64,000 bases of DNA, taken from Ariolimax columbianus (taxonomy: Eukaryota > Mollusca > Gastropoda > Stylommatophora > Arionidae). Under the pieces are notes generated by a model. That model was not told the origin of the DNA. It did not search any database and saw nothing but the letters and a program-made list of their open reading frames with translations. Location of the stretch: contig JAVGWX010000004.1 of NCBI GenBank assembly GCA_036924085.1, forward strand, positions 35,772,293 to 35,836,292, given 5' to 3'. The position numbers and the translations under genes are program-made. Positions within the stretch are counted from its first letter, which is position 1. Each line of letters starts with the position of its first letter. Below are positions 43,001 to 52,870 of this stretch, piece by piece.

Positions 43001-43620
43001 TGTCACTTGTCACCAGAGTAGTTTATTAGGACATTAATGCTGTCAGATGTGTCCCTTGTCACCAGAGTTGTTTATTAGGACATTAATGTTATCAGATGTG
43101 TCACTTGTCACCAGAGTAGTTTATTAGGACATTAATGCTGTCAGATGTGTCACTTGTCATCAGAGTAGTTTATTAGGACATTAATGCTGTCAGATGTGTC
43201 CCTTGTCATCAGACTAGTTTATTAGGACATTAATGCTGTCAGATGTGTCACTTGTTACCAGAGTAGTTTATTAGGACATTAATTCTGTCAGATGTGTCAC
43301 TTGTCACCAGAGTTGTTTATTAGGACATTAATGCTGTCAGATGGGTCAATTGTTATCAGAGTAGTTTATTAGGACATTAATGCTGTCAGATGTGTCACTT
43401 GTCATCAGAGTAGTTTATTAGGACATTAATGCTGTCAGATGGGTCAGTTGTCATCAGAGTAGTTTATTAGGACATTAATGCTGTCAGATGTGTCACTTGT
43501 CATCAGAGTAGTTTATTAGGACATTAATGCTGTCAGATGGGTCAGTTATCATCAGAGTAGTTTATTAGGACATTAATGCTGTCAGATGTGTCACTTCTCA
43601 TCAGAGTAGTTTATTAGGAC
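37037..43620 (+). repeat. 49-bp satellite, about 134 units, with higher-order structure
   Basis: Unit: AGTAGTTTATTAGGACATTA ATG(CTG/TTA)TCAGATGTGTC then (ACTTGTCACCAG/CCTTGTCATCAG). The TAGTTTATTA anchor goes from 37041 to 43607, exactly 134 x 49. Rare variants recur at fixed offsets: ACATTACTG at 37541, 39893 and 41363; a TTTTTTAGG variant at 38661, 41013 and 42483; TAGAACATTA at 38911 and 42733. The offsets 2352 and 1470 are 48 and 30 units. Each unit contains the palindrome CATTAATG. It has no coding potential. Confidence 0.98.
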
Positions 43621-44079
43621 AGTTTTCTGTGCATTTCTCAAACCAGACATTACCATGTCAATTTTTCAGGGTTATATGCTGATATTATTATATTCATCTT
43701 TGTGTTTGTTCATATCATTTCAAGGTGCACTGTATTGCGGCCTCTGGAGTTAAGGAGGCAGTGACTATATCCTCCGGCCGCGGCCTGAAGCCGTACCGCA
43801 GCAGTTGACCATCGATACAACGAGCCTCAGCCGCCTAAGTGAACGTAGTATTATATCCTTGAACAATGTCAACACTGTTGTTTTCTTTTAAAAATAGAAA
43901 CCCCATAGCTTTAATTAACACCATGTTTTCCACAGACGATTCTTGCCTCAATGTGTTTGTCAATCTTCAAATACAAGAATTTAATTAAATAAGTTGGACC
44001 TCTTGATGTTGTTTCTGATTAAATAGGTCACCCAAACTGTTCACTTCTACCCTAGGAAAGATCAAATTGACGAATTTTC
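43621..44079. other. No gene recognised
   Basis: Right flank of the satellite. A GC-rich patch at about 43735-43830 contains CCTCCGGCCGCGGCCTGAAG; no product or known motif is assigned. Confidence 0.4.
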
Positions 44080-44320
44080 CCATGTTGCGTATCTGGTGTG
44101 TGGAGCCGTGTAAGATGTCCGTGATTGTTCCACCTCCACCAGTCTCAAAAATAGGCGATCGTATATTCCAGGGGCTAATAGATGCTCTAATTGATCTGGA
44201 AAGTCACCCGTGGATTTTCACCTGCCAAAAAATTCAAAACAAAGGAGGTCGCACCTCCCCACGACGCCTAACGAAATAAGTGGACTGAAGAGATAGAGAT
44301 AGATAGATTGTTAGGGAGCC
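44080..44320 (+). mobile_element. Short retroelement 3' terminus
   Basis: Ends CGACGCCTAACGAAATAAGT GGACTGAAGAGATAGAGATA GATAG, related to the termini at 17570 and 37022. The upstream 200 bases are open in one frame, but no domain is recognised. Confidence 0.4.
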
Positions 44321-44639
44321 AGGCAATAACTTGTCTGTCCTTGTAGTGAGTCCTGATTTGTTCTTCATATCATTCAACTGAAAACAATTATTCTCATTCA
44401 GTTCTATTTGATTCATCTCCCGTTTCGAGCTGAAAATGCCCCGCGTGTTCCTCTTCCTTACAAAAAAAATGGAAATGTTTGCACACTGGATGATTTCCTT
44501 TCATATATAGCAGATGTTTCTCTGTCTTAGTAGTTTAAACCAACAAAAATTGTAATCAAACTAACGGGTAAGAAATCTTCTTTATAGCTTTCTGATAAAC
44601 GTAAGTTATGCCGGATATGTATTTCCTAGATTCTCATCA
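44321..44639. other. No gene recognised
   Basis: AT-rich spacer before the next RT fragment. Confidence 0.4.
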
Positions 44640-46490
44640 ACTTTCACGGCTACGAGTGAAAGCAGGTGACAGGATTTGCTTTTGTTGACCTCACGGCGGC
44701 ATATGACACAGTAAATCATCAACTACTGCAGATAAAAAATATATAAAGTCACTAAAGACTGGGGCCTAACTCAGGTAATTAAATGCTTTCTACAGATAGA
44801 CATTTCTATGGGAGTTTGAAAAACAAAGACAGTAGATGGCACAACCAAAAGAACGGAATTACATGATGAAGTGTTCTGGTCCCTATGCTATACAAAGTAT
44901 ACACCAATGATCAACCAGTTAGCCCAGGAACAAGACAGTTCATATATGCAAATGATACTGCAATAGCTGCACAAGGAAAGATTTGGGAAAGTGGAGCTCG
45001 GACTTACAAAAGCTCTAGAGAAAATGGCCGAATACTATGAGTAAAACCAGCTCAAAGTTAACCCCAATAAAACACAGGTATGTGCTGTCCACTTGAAAAA
45101 CAGAGAAGCAAAACAGCAACTTCATATTAAATGGCGCGGACAGGTACTTGAACATAGTGATACACCAACGTATTTAGGCATTTGTAATGGATCGCACATT
45201 ATCGTACAAGGCACATTGCAATGCGGTAAAACAAAAATATATAATAATATAATTCGCAAGCTAACAAACACTGCATGGGAAGTAACCCCAACGATGCACA
45301 GTACATCAGTCCTTGCGCTACGTCTTTCAGTGGCAGAGCATGCGGCACCAGTATGGAATGCATATACACACACATAACAGGTCGATGTGGCAGTAAATTA
45401 TACGAGCCGAATTGTAACAGGACGCCTAAGCCGACAGCAACGGGAAAAGTCTTTGCAATCTCTAGTATCGTACCTCCCGGTATTAGAAGATATGTCGCCT
45501 CTGAAGTTGAGAGACAAAAGCAGTCCTGTGACCAGAGATACACTCTTTTTGCGGACTGTACAGTCCTCAGAACAGAGCACTGAGTGAAACCGCATTGAAA
45601 CGGGGAGCCAAAAGAATGGTGAAGGTTGGATGGAGATCAAAGAAGAACCTGCACCAGGGCATTATTTGCCATCTACTACTTGAAGATCTCTGAACAGGTT
45701 AAGAATAGGTGTGTCCAGGTGTGGGTCTAACCTGAAAAAGTGGGGATTTCCAGACAATGAATATTGCTAATGTGGGGCCGTCCAGGACCGGGAACACCTG
45801 ATTATATCTCCTAGGATGTTGGGCCGTCCAGGACCGGTGACACCTGATTATATCTCCTAGGATGCAGGAATGTGGGGCCGTCCAGGACCAGGAACACCTG
45901 ATTATATCTCCTAGGATGTTGGGCCGTCCAGGACCGGGAACACCTGATTATATCTCATAGGATGCAGGAATTTGGGGCCGTCCAGGACCAGGAACACCTG
46001 ATTATATCTCCTAGGATGCAGGAATGTGGGGCCGTCCAGGACCAGGAACACCTGAATATATCTCCTAGGATGCAGGAATGTGGGTCCGTCCAGGACCAGG
46101 AACACCTGATTATATCTCCTAGGATGTGGGGCCGTCCAGGACCAGGAACACCTGATTATATCTCCTAGGATGTGGGGCCGTCCAGGACCGGGGACACCTG
46201 ATTATATCTCCTAGGATGTTGGGCCGTCCAGGACCGGGGACACCTGATTACATCTCCTAGGATGTGGGGCCGTCCAGGACCAGGAACACCTGATTATATC
46301 TCCATGGATGCAGGAATCCTGTGCAATGGAGGACCTGATGGTGTCAAATGTGGGGCCGTCCAGGAACACCTGATTATATCTCCTTGGATGCAGGAATCAT
46401 GCGCAATGGAGGACCTGATGGTGTCATAGAGCACTAGCGGTGGCTGGTTTTTGGGGCGAAGATTATGTGAGGATGTCGCACACGGAAATT
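44640..46490 (+). pseudogene. Jockey-like reverse transcriptase fragment with internally amplified Cys/His tail
   Basis: In shifting frames the plus strand reads VTGFAFVDLTAAYDTVNHQL (RT Asp motif), then VLVPMLYKVYTNDQPVSPGT RQFIYANDTAIAAQGK (YADD box decayed to YAND). Next come LKVNPNKTQ-like codons, TYLGI and AEHAAPVWNAYTH. The C terminus reads KWGFPDNEYC.CGAVQDREHL IISPRM, the CxCG..Q...HL..CP Cys/His tail. That tail sequence is repeated about 12 times. After the array, MEDLMVS and RALAVAGFWGEDYV finish the protein. No endonuclease or RNase H is seen. Confidence 0.8.
45775..46420 (+). repeat. 46-54-bp minisatellite, about 12 units, within an RT C terminus
   Basis: Units contain GGGGCCGTCCAGGACCAGGA ACACCTGATTATATCTCCTA GGATG, with or without CAGGAAT. 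Length differences come from that optional 8-base end. The last units carry a longer insert (GCAATGGAGGACCTGATGGT GTC). The unit encodes the CGAVQDREHLI segment of the RT tail. Confidence 0.93.
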
Positions 46491-48580
46491 AAGTAAGAAT
46501 CTACTTTCAGATGAATCTATAACATACCCCCCGATTAGATGAGAGCGACAATGTCAAGTATAAGAAACTCAAAAACATCGTCTATCGTGTTTAACGTTTT
46601 TACTGTCGGTTGTGTTATTGTATTGTTTTCCCATTTGAAATAACCTTTGACATTCCAATATCTGCATTGGTTTATCAATATGTAAACGATTCTGAGTTCA
46701 TCAAAACCATCTTTTTAAAATACTTATTTGATGTCCCATAAACTCACGGCGAAACGAGACGATTTTAAAACTAAGATTTTTGTTTGTTATTGGTAATGAC
46801 TTTGTTATCAACGTCAGTGATACAGCATAAACACATTAGCATTTTCACAAACTTTGTCAGTTGCTAGGTCCTTATCTGATTTATCACTTGATCAGCGGCT
46901 ACGCTGTAAGGGTAGAGATATCTGAGGCATCAATGTGCACAAACATGTCAATGGTCCAATGGAAAAATTGGAGTGCATGGAAAATATTAGAGCCCGTCTG
47001 CCAGCTTTACTGTTATGTGAAGAATTGCAAAAATCGATATCGGGCAAAGCGTATTATTAATTCTCAATGGACGCGTCTGTGTATAATGTTTGATCAACAA
47101 TTGCCACTCGTCTGCATTTTATCTTGAGCTCAGTGGCGGAACTAACGCCTGTGTGGGTCATTCTTGATACAAGAGTCATAATACCGAGAAGGTAGAGTTT
47201 GAAGGAATCCTGTCATAACTTACTAACTTTCCGTGTCTGGGCACCACATCAGACGTCATATTTCTAGTGTTCAGTCACGTGGATTGCCTTGTCATTTCTC
47301 CTCAACATGTCATACATATTACATGTTTCCAGAAGGTTTTGGCAGATCATCAGATGGCATGGGCCTTGTGTTACTCTCCAGTCGCATGTCTCATTATCCC
47401 CGTCTCTTTAAGTTCTTCATGCATTGTAATGCACCAGTTCTGAGTCAGTTTAGTGACTCCAATGTTGCGCTAGGCAAGTGGTGTCCATGCGCAAGTTCCT
47501 CTCTTAGCTCGTTCCAGGGAACCTGCCTCGGTTAATTCTGTTTTTCTGTGCATCGTTTTCCGGTACTAGTCTGTAGGGGACGTGATAACTGTAAGAAACT
47601 TCATCTAGAGTTCAGGCTTGTGCACTGCACCTGCTGTCCAAACATAGCGTCACTTGGGTCGCTTGCCTGTTTCTCTCTATCAATTTTTGATGCAACGCTT
47701 CCTCGCATCTTAAGTGGTACAGCGCAGATCGCGGGATAATTTTGTTTAAGTTGTAGTAGGTTTTAGGCACCGTGTAATTACCCAATCAATCTAATTTATT
47801 TATGTATCAATACGTTTGACATGTGCAGAGTTTTGTTTCCAAAAGGGCATGGTGTACACAGTTAATTTTTAGATATTATTTCTTGCATGTACTTTTACTT
47901 TTATTTCCTGGCCGTGTATCGTCTTAATACATCCCACGTCAATTGGGAATTAAACCTAGTTTGTTCAGCGTGGAAAGCCAGTGCACTAACACATGCGTTA
48001 TACCACTCGAATGGTTCTTGGGACAAACAACACATGACTTCTCTACCCTTAAGGATTTAACATAACAAGCCACTCTAAATCGCTTTTGTAAAAACAAGAA
48101 CTGACAATAAGCCACATGGAGGGGGCTTTGTCTAAGAGCTAATATTTATTTAATTATTTATATGGTATAGGTAGTCCTTGGTTCTATTCTGCCCATCGTC
48201 AGCATGTCTGCAAATGCCCTGAGCGTTCTTGTTCCTTTAAATAAAAATACAAATGTACTCGCAGTCAGTAATATTTATTCCAAAGTGTGTGTGTAGCAGA
48301 TGTTCTTTAGTTCAGTTGTCTATTTCTTAATTTCTTTTCTTAGAACTTACAGGTACAATACCTTCTTGATAGCTTTCTGATAAATGTAAATTATGCAGAC
48401 ACTGCTGTCAGGAATGAAGTGTTAACGACTTTATTGTACTAGACCACAGCTTGTTTATTAGATGGGGGTGTCCAATTCTCTTTCTCATACCTTTCCTCGC
48501 GTAACAGACAGTAAGCCAGTTAAAGCTGGGTTGACTTGAGAGTACTTATAACGGATCAAACTTGCACAATTGCCGTGAAA
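46491..48580. other. No gene recognised (2.1 kb)
   Basis: AT-rich to mixed unique-looking sequence. The open frames at 46861-47127 and 47233-47535 have no recognisable domains. The reverse complement of 47930-48020 has a tRNA-like pattern (TTCGAGTGGTATAACGCATG ... GGTTTAATTCC) that may be a decayed SINE head. Confidence 0.45.
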
Positions 48581-48589
48581 TATACTCAA

Positions 48590-48780
48590 TGGTCTTGAGA
48601 TAAGGTGTCAGCCTCGGGTGCTGGATGTCGCGGGCTCGAATCACTGAGGAGACCAGATTTTTTTCACGCTGATCTTCCAGTAAAAATTCCCCTGATCTCT
48701 GGGTAGTGAGATCGGTCTTCCATGATCAGTCTCGATCACGTAAAAAATATCTAGGCAGTTACAAATAGAAAAGAAAAGGC
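48590..48780 (+). mobile_element. Possible tRNA-derived SINE head
   Basis: GTGTCAGCCTCGGGTGCTGG followed by CGCGGGCTCGAATCACTGAG is A-box/B-box-like, then a T-run and a body unlike the other SINEs here. Single copy in the window, so the call is weak. Confidence 0.35.
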
Positions 48781-49200
48781 TTAGGGCGGCAAAATTCAAA
48801 GCTCTGGTTAAAAATCTATCCAAATTGTGTGTACCTTCCCCAGAACAAGTAAGCAGCAGAAAGTTTAAAATACATACTACAGATAACCTTCGGCTACCTG
48901 GCAGCGAACATAAACAACATATCTGTTTGAATACCAGTATTCTAAGTATATACGTAAATATGTAATGACCAGCACAGACATCAACAAACAAGACAAACAA
49001 TAGCTCAAACAATACCATAACAGCATTTGCTAGTCCAACTAACTGTCGGAAGTCTTCGCAGTACAACACAAGACTAATATTACATAACAGTTGTAGTGGT
49101 TTCTGTAATTTTGTGCGGTGTTCATGAACTGGAAACGAAATGCCCAAACTGTGGTCGTTTCACCAAAGCAAACTAAAGAAAATGCATCAAGTTTTCTAAC
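48781..49200. other. No gene recognised
   Basis: AT-rich. A 168-codon minus-strand frame spans 48641-49147, but it runs through the SINE-like head and shows no domain. Confidence 0.4.
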
Positions 49201-49610
49201 CTAACACCGTTACCAGCCAAGAGTTACTTACCCGGAACAACCAAAATCGCATGCGCACTGTCAACATATTTGGTTGACGATGGGTAGACAGCCACGTCCA
49301 CAGAAGAGATCCGTACACAGTCTTTGGGACTGCCGGTCTATGTGTCTCAGAATTGAGAATGAAAAGAGATGGAGAACTACAGACGAAAATCATAAACAAA
49401 AACTGGTTCACAGTAAGAAGGTGGCCGCAAGGCAAAGCTATAGAGAGGGGAATTGTTGCTTTTCTGAAGGATGCCGATATGTGCAATGGTCACTTACTGT
49501 TTCGGTTGTCACAGGAAAAGAATCTAAGAAGATAGATGTGTATATTTACAAGCGGTGTTAATATCGAAAAAAAACTGGAAAAGATGGCGCCATACCTGGC
49601 TTCGAGTCTA
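49201..49610. promoter_or_regulatory. Promoter-like patch (NRF1- and YY1-like motifs)
   Basis: TCGCATGCGCACTG at about 49248 matches the NRF1 palindrome, and AAGATGGCGCC at about 49581 resembles a YY1 site. Reading minus, the sequence left of the NRF1-like site is TTCCGG then GTAAGTAACT at about 49225-49236, a good splice donor. Moderately GC-rich. A host promoter or non-coding first exon is possible, on either strand. No linked coding exon was found; the plus-strand frame around 49353-49535 is open but unrecognised. Confidence 0.25.
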
Positions 49611-49929
49611 CATTTCTCTACTATTTTGGATCATTATGGATGCTGCCAGACCACGGATTTACCTGGAATTCACACTAGTCGACGACTTACACTTGTGTTC
49701 ACGGAAACGTGGTGTTGTTTTCCGTCTGGACTTGTTATTTCGTTCTTTTTTGTGATTTCTTCCATCCGTTCATTCTGGTCTGGACGCCGGCTGAATGGCA
49801 GTACGCTTATACCTGTGTCGTATTTCACGGGTTAGTTCTGCCGGTTCGCCTTCACGATTTTGGCGTGTGGGAATTTTAGATGCTACTATGATGAGCTGAA
49901 TACAGCTGGGGAGAGATGCCAGACCCACT
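49611..49929. other. No gene recognised
   Basis: Open on the plus strand to about 49835 without recognisable domains. Confidence 0.35.
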
Positions 49930-50285
49930 CACACGCTGAGTGTTGTCCATGCGACCTCTTGTGGTTATCGAAAAGGCACGACAAACTGCGTTAGATGCCA
50001 TCCCACCTTTCTACCCTGCGGGTTACATGTTTACGGAAAGGCTTCGGTGGTAACCCTGAGGCAAAATCTTCATCCTATGTTATCTCCAGTCGTCTCGATG
50101 AATGTCTTGCCACTGGCAAAAGGTAGCTTAGGCTCTGTGAGTGAGGTTGACAAAAGGCGCAGTTTCTTCCTCACTTTAATCCAAATCACCGCGCAAGTCA
50201 CCCATTTCAGTGGGCACAGCAAGAGATACGACTGTCCACACGGCTGAATAAAGAGAGTGGTCTTCATCACTTCTGATGGACAACT
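49930..50285 (+). mobile_element. SINE family C copy
   Basis: Body segments CCACTGGCAAAAGGTAGCTT, GAGTGAGGTTGACAAAAGGC GCAGTTTCTTCCTCAC and ATCACTTCTGATGGACAACT match the family. The tRNA-like head is poorly preserved. Confidence 0.6.
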
Positions 50286-50429
50286 ATTATAATATCAAGA
50301 TAAATGTGTACATTTCCTAAGGGAGAGTGTACATAAAAAGATAAATGTGTATGTTTACAGGGGTAGGATGGGCGTGTGAATTAAAAAAATATGCAATTTA
50401 AAAAAAAAACGTAACATTTAAAAATTATA
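50286..50429. other. A-rich spacer
   Basis: A- and T-rich spacer with an A-run near 50400; possible retroelement junction. Confidence 0.3.
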
Positions 50430-51005
50430 ATTTGCTATCATCAATAGTGCCCGTCTTTTCTTTCAGGTTACATGTCATTGACATCCGTCCTACAGCAGGT
50501 TCGATCTTCAGATGTCCTGTCTGCCTCTCTGAAGATGAGATCCAAAGACTGAAGTTAATTTTTAGTCTTTTCTACTGGTGTTTCTTAGGTCACCTCTCTT
50601 CCTCTTCCCTATAGAGTCCATGTCAAGGCTGTGTCTGTTCGCGTTCGTTGCTGATTTCCGTAGCGTGCGTTTATTCAATTCAATTTGTTTCCTTTGATCT
50701 GTTACTCTACCTGTTGTTGTTGGCTACTTTCCCATACGTATTCATTCCCCACCATGCCATGCCATTCTATGCCCAATATTATCCGTATAAATTTATTAAC
50801 GAACGACTAAAGTTTCCTCGGATTTGCCTTTGTCATTCTCAACGTTTCTGCCCCGTACATGAGTGCTGACGAATTAAAAATGTTCACTTGGTGCTAGTCT
50901 GTATTTCGCTAGATTTCCATACATTATTAACAGGAATGTTGTTCTTGCCTTTTCAATTCTAGCCATTACATCTGCCTCTGTGCCCCCTGAAGTATCAATG
51001 GCGTC
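50430..51005 (-). pseudogene. Decayed LINE RT C-terminal tail (RTE-like)
   Basis: The minus strand begins with GGTEADVMARIEKARTTFLL (the GGTxxDVxxRIxKARxAF block after YLG), then SEHFKFVSTHV-type codons and HRMAWHGGE. The block is characteristic of RTE-like LINEs. Stops and frameshifts are frequent. It sits directly left of family A copy A6, whose (GAA)n tail abuts it. Confidence 0.65.
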
Positions 51006-51007
51006 TC

Positions 51008-51490
51008 TCTCTTCTTCTTCTTCGTTCGTTCTCAATCCCACGCTACAAAGCCCTGAACGTTCTTAATCCCCGGCTACCAAGCCTGAACGTTCTCAATCTC
51101 CCGCTACCAAGCCCTGAACATTCTCTATCCCCCGCTACCAAGCCCTGAACGTTCTTAATCCCCGGCTACCAAGCCTGAACGCTCTCAATCTCCCGCTACC
51201 AAGCCCTGAACGTTCTCTATCCCCCGCTACCAAGCCCTGAACGTTCTCTATCCCCCGCTACCACGTCCTGAACGTTCTCAATCCCCCGCTACCAAGCCTG
51301 AACGTTCTCAATCCCCGGCTACCAAGCCTTGAACGTTTTCAATCTCCCCTTACCAAGCCCTGAACACGGTTTTATAAGTAGCAGGATGTAGTCAGGAGAA
51401 CGGAATGCGTTGTGTCGCTAGTTTACAGCGTGACTGCGATATTTGCACCTCTCGGTCCGACACATCCGTCTTCAGTAGGGCGCTTCCCAA
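51008..51490 (-). repeat. Family A interspersed repeat, copy A6 (with expanded 31-bp unit)
   Basis: The reverse complement begins near CTGAAGACGGATGTGTCGGA, then CCGAGAGGTGCAAATATCGC, TAGCGACACAACGCATTCCG, TTCTCCTGACTACATCCTGC and a run of amplified GGGCTTGGTAGCGGGGGATT GAGAACGTTCA units. It ends TTGAGAACGAACGAAGAAGA AGAAGAG. The start of the family is missing. The 3' tail (GAA)n is the clearest of all family A copies. Confidence 0.82.
51050..51370 (-). repeat. 31-bp minisatellite, about 11 units, derived from family A 3' part
   Basis: On plus: TGAACGTTCTCAATCCCCCG CTACCAAGCCC with small variants (CTATC, TTAATC, GGCT) and 29-32-bp spacing. The same segment is single in copy A5 (35410-35455). 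Confidence 0.92.
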
Positions 51491-51504
51491 ATATGTAAAG
51501 GTTC

Positions 51505-51720
51505 TACCTCGTCCAGCATCTACCAGGGATATAGTGGGCCTATACTCTACCAGTGTCTACCTCGTCCAGCATCTACCAGGGATAAAGTGGGCCTAGACTC
51601 TACCAGTGTCTACCTCGTCCAGCATCTACCAGGTATATAGTTGGCCTAGACTCTACCAGTGTCTACCTCCTCCAGTATCTACCAGGTATATAGTTGGCCT
51701 AGACTCTACCAGTATCTTCC
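51505..51720 (+). repeat. 53-bp minisatellite, about 4 units
   Basis: The unit TCTACCTCGTCCAGCATCTA CCAGGGATATAGTGGGCCTA then ...ACTCTACCAGTG repeats at exact 53-bp spacing (for example CAGTG at 51551, 51604 and 51657). Confidence 0.9.
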
Positions 51721-51889
51721 ATATCCAAGAATAACTGGCGCTTTACTTAAGGTGTTGGTTTTAAATAGCTTGTTTTCATCATGTTAATATTTAATGTCAT
51801 GTTAAGGTTATATGTTGGTTGTCACCTCGAACGTTTTTATCCTACCAGCACATAGTGATATTGTGTTAAGTCGTTCGTGTTAGGGTCAG

Positions 51890-52030
51890 TTGCAGCAAGT
51901 TGTCTAAGCCCGTGTCTCTTGTCCACGCAGTAAATCTGGAAACATATTATGTAACAGCAGCCTGGCCAAAGAGGTGGGGGATCAACAAAGATACCAGTGG
52001 CAGTGAGCCTGCCAAGGAGCCTAACATCCC
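51890..52030 (+). repeat. Probable diverged family B copy, B5
   Basis: CTGGAAACATATTATGTAAC, GCAGCCTGGCCAAAGAGGTG and GGGGATCAACAAAGATACCA GTGGCAGTGAGC line up with the family B block GGAAAC..GCTGGCTAACAAGG TGAGGGATCGA..GTAGTGAGC. Similarity is weaker than for the other copies. Confidence 0.45.
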
Positions 52031-52870
52031 ACTACATCCCAAGGGAGCCCAGGCCCACTATATCATTGAAGATACCAGACTCACTACATTTCAGGAGGGC
52101 TCAGGCCCACTACATTTTAGGAGGGCCCAGGGCCACTACATTTCAGAAAAGCTCAGGCCCACTATATCGTAGGAGAGACCAGACGCACTACATCCCAGGA
52201 GTGTCCAGGTCTACTATATCCTAGAAAGTCCAGGCCCACTACGTCACATGAGAGTCCAGGCCCACTACATCACACGAGAATCCAGGCCCACTACGTAACA
52301 TGAGAATCCAGGCCTACTACGTCACATGAGAATCCAGGTCCACTACGTCACATGAGAATCCAGGCCCACTACATCACATGAGAATCCAGGTCCACTACGT
52401 CAAATGAGAGTTCAGGCCCACTACGTCACATGAGAATCCAGGCCCACTACGTCACATGAGAATCAAGGCCCACTACGTCACATGAGAATCCAGGCCCACT
52501 ACGTCACATGAGATTCCAGGCCCACTACGTCACATGAGAATCCAGGCCCACTACATCACATGAGAGTTCAGGCCCACTACGTCACATGAGAGTCCAGGCC
52601 CACTACATCACATGAGATTCCAGGCCCACTACATCACATGAGAGTCCGGATCCACTACATCACATGAGAATCCAGGCCTACTATCTCACATGAGAGTCCA
52701 GGCCGACTACATCCGATGAGCGCCAAGGCCCACTATATCCCAGGACAGCCCAGGTCCACAACATTCTAGAAGTATCCGGACCCACAACATCCTAGGAGAG
52801 CACAGGCCAACAACATCCATGGAGAGCCAACACCCACTATATCTCATGAGAGCCCAGCACGCTCTGTAAC
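52020..52870 (+). repeat. 26-bp minisatellite, about 32 units
   Basis: The unit is CCAGGCCCACTACGTCACAT GAGAAT, very regular from about 52230 to 52700 with diverged edges (CTATATC, GGAGGGC types). Every central unit carries TACGTCA (CRE-like half) next to CACATG (E-box-like); function is not implied. Confidence 0.93.

Noticed and set aside
37037..43620. CRISPR-like array
   Set aside because: Units are directly contiguous with no unique spacers, there are no cas genes, and the context is a eukaryotic repeat region. The same holds for the other arrays.
7683..43620. Relationship between the two 49-bp arrays
   Set aside because: Same period but no sequence similarity; treated as coincidence.
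48641..49147. 168-codon minus-strand frame as a membrane protein gene
   Set aside because: Hydrophobic but with no recognisable family. It overlaps a SINE-like head and lies in AT-rich DNA, where the minus strand yields Leu/Phe-rich frames.
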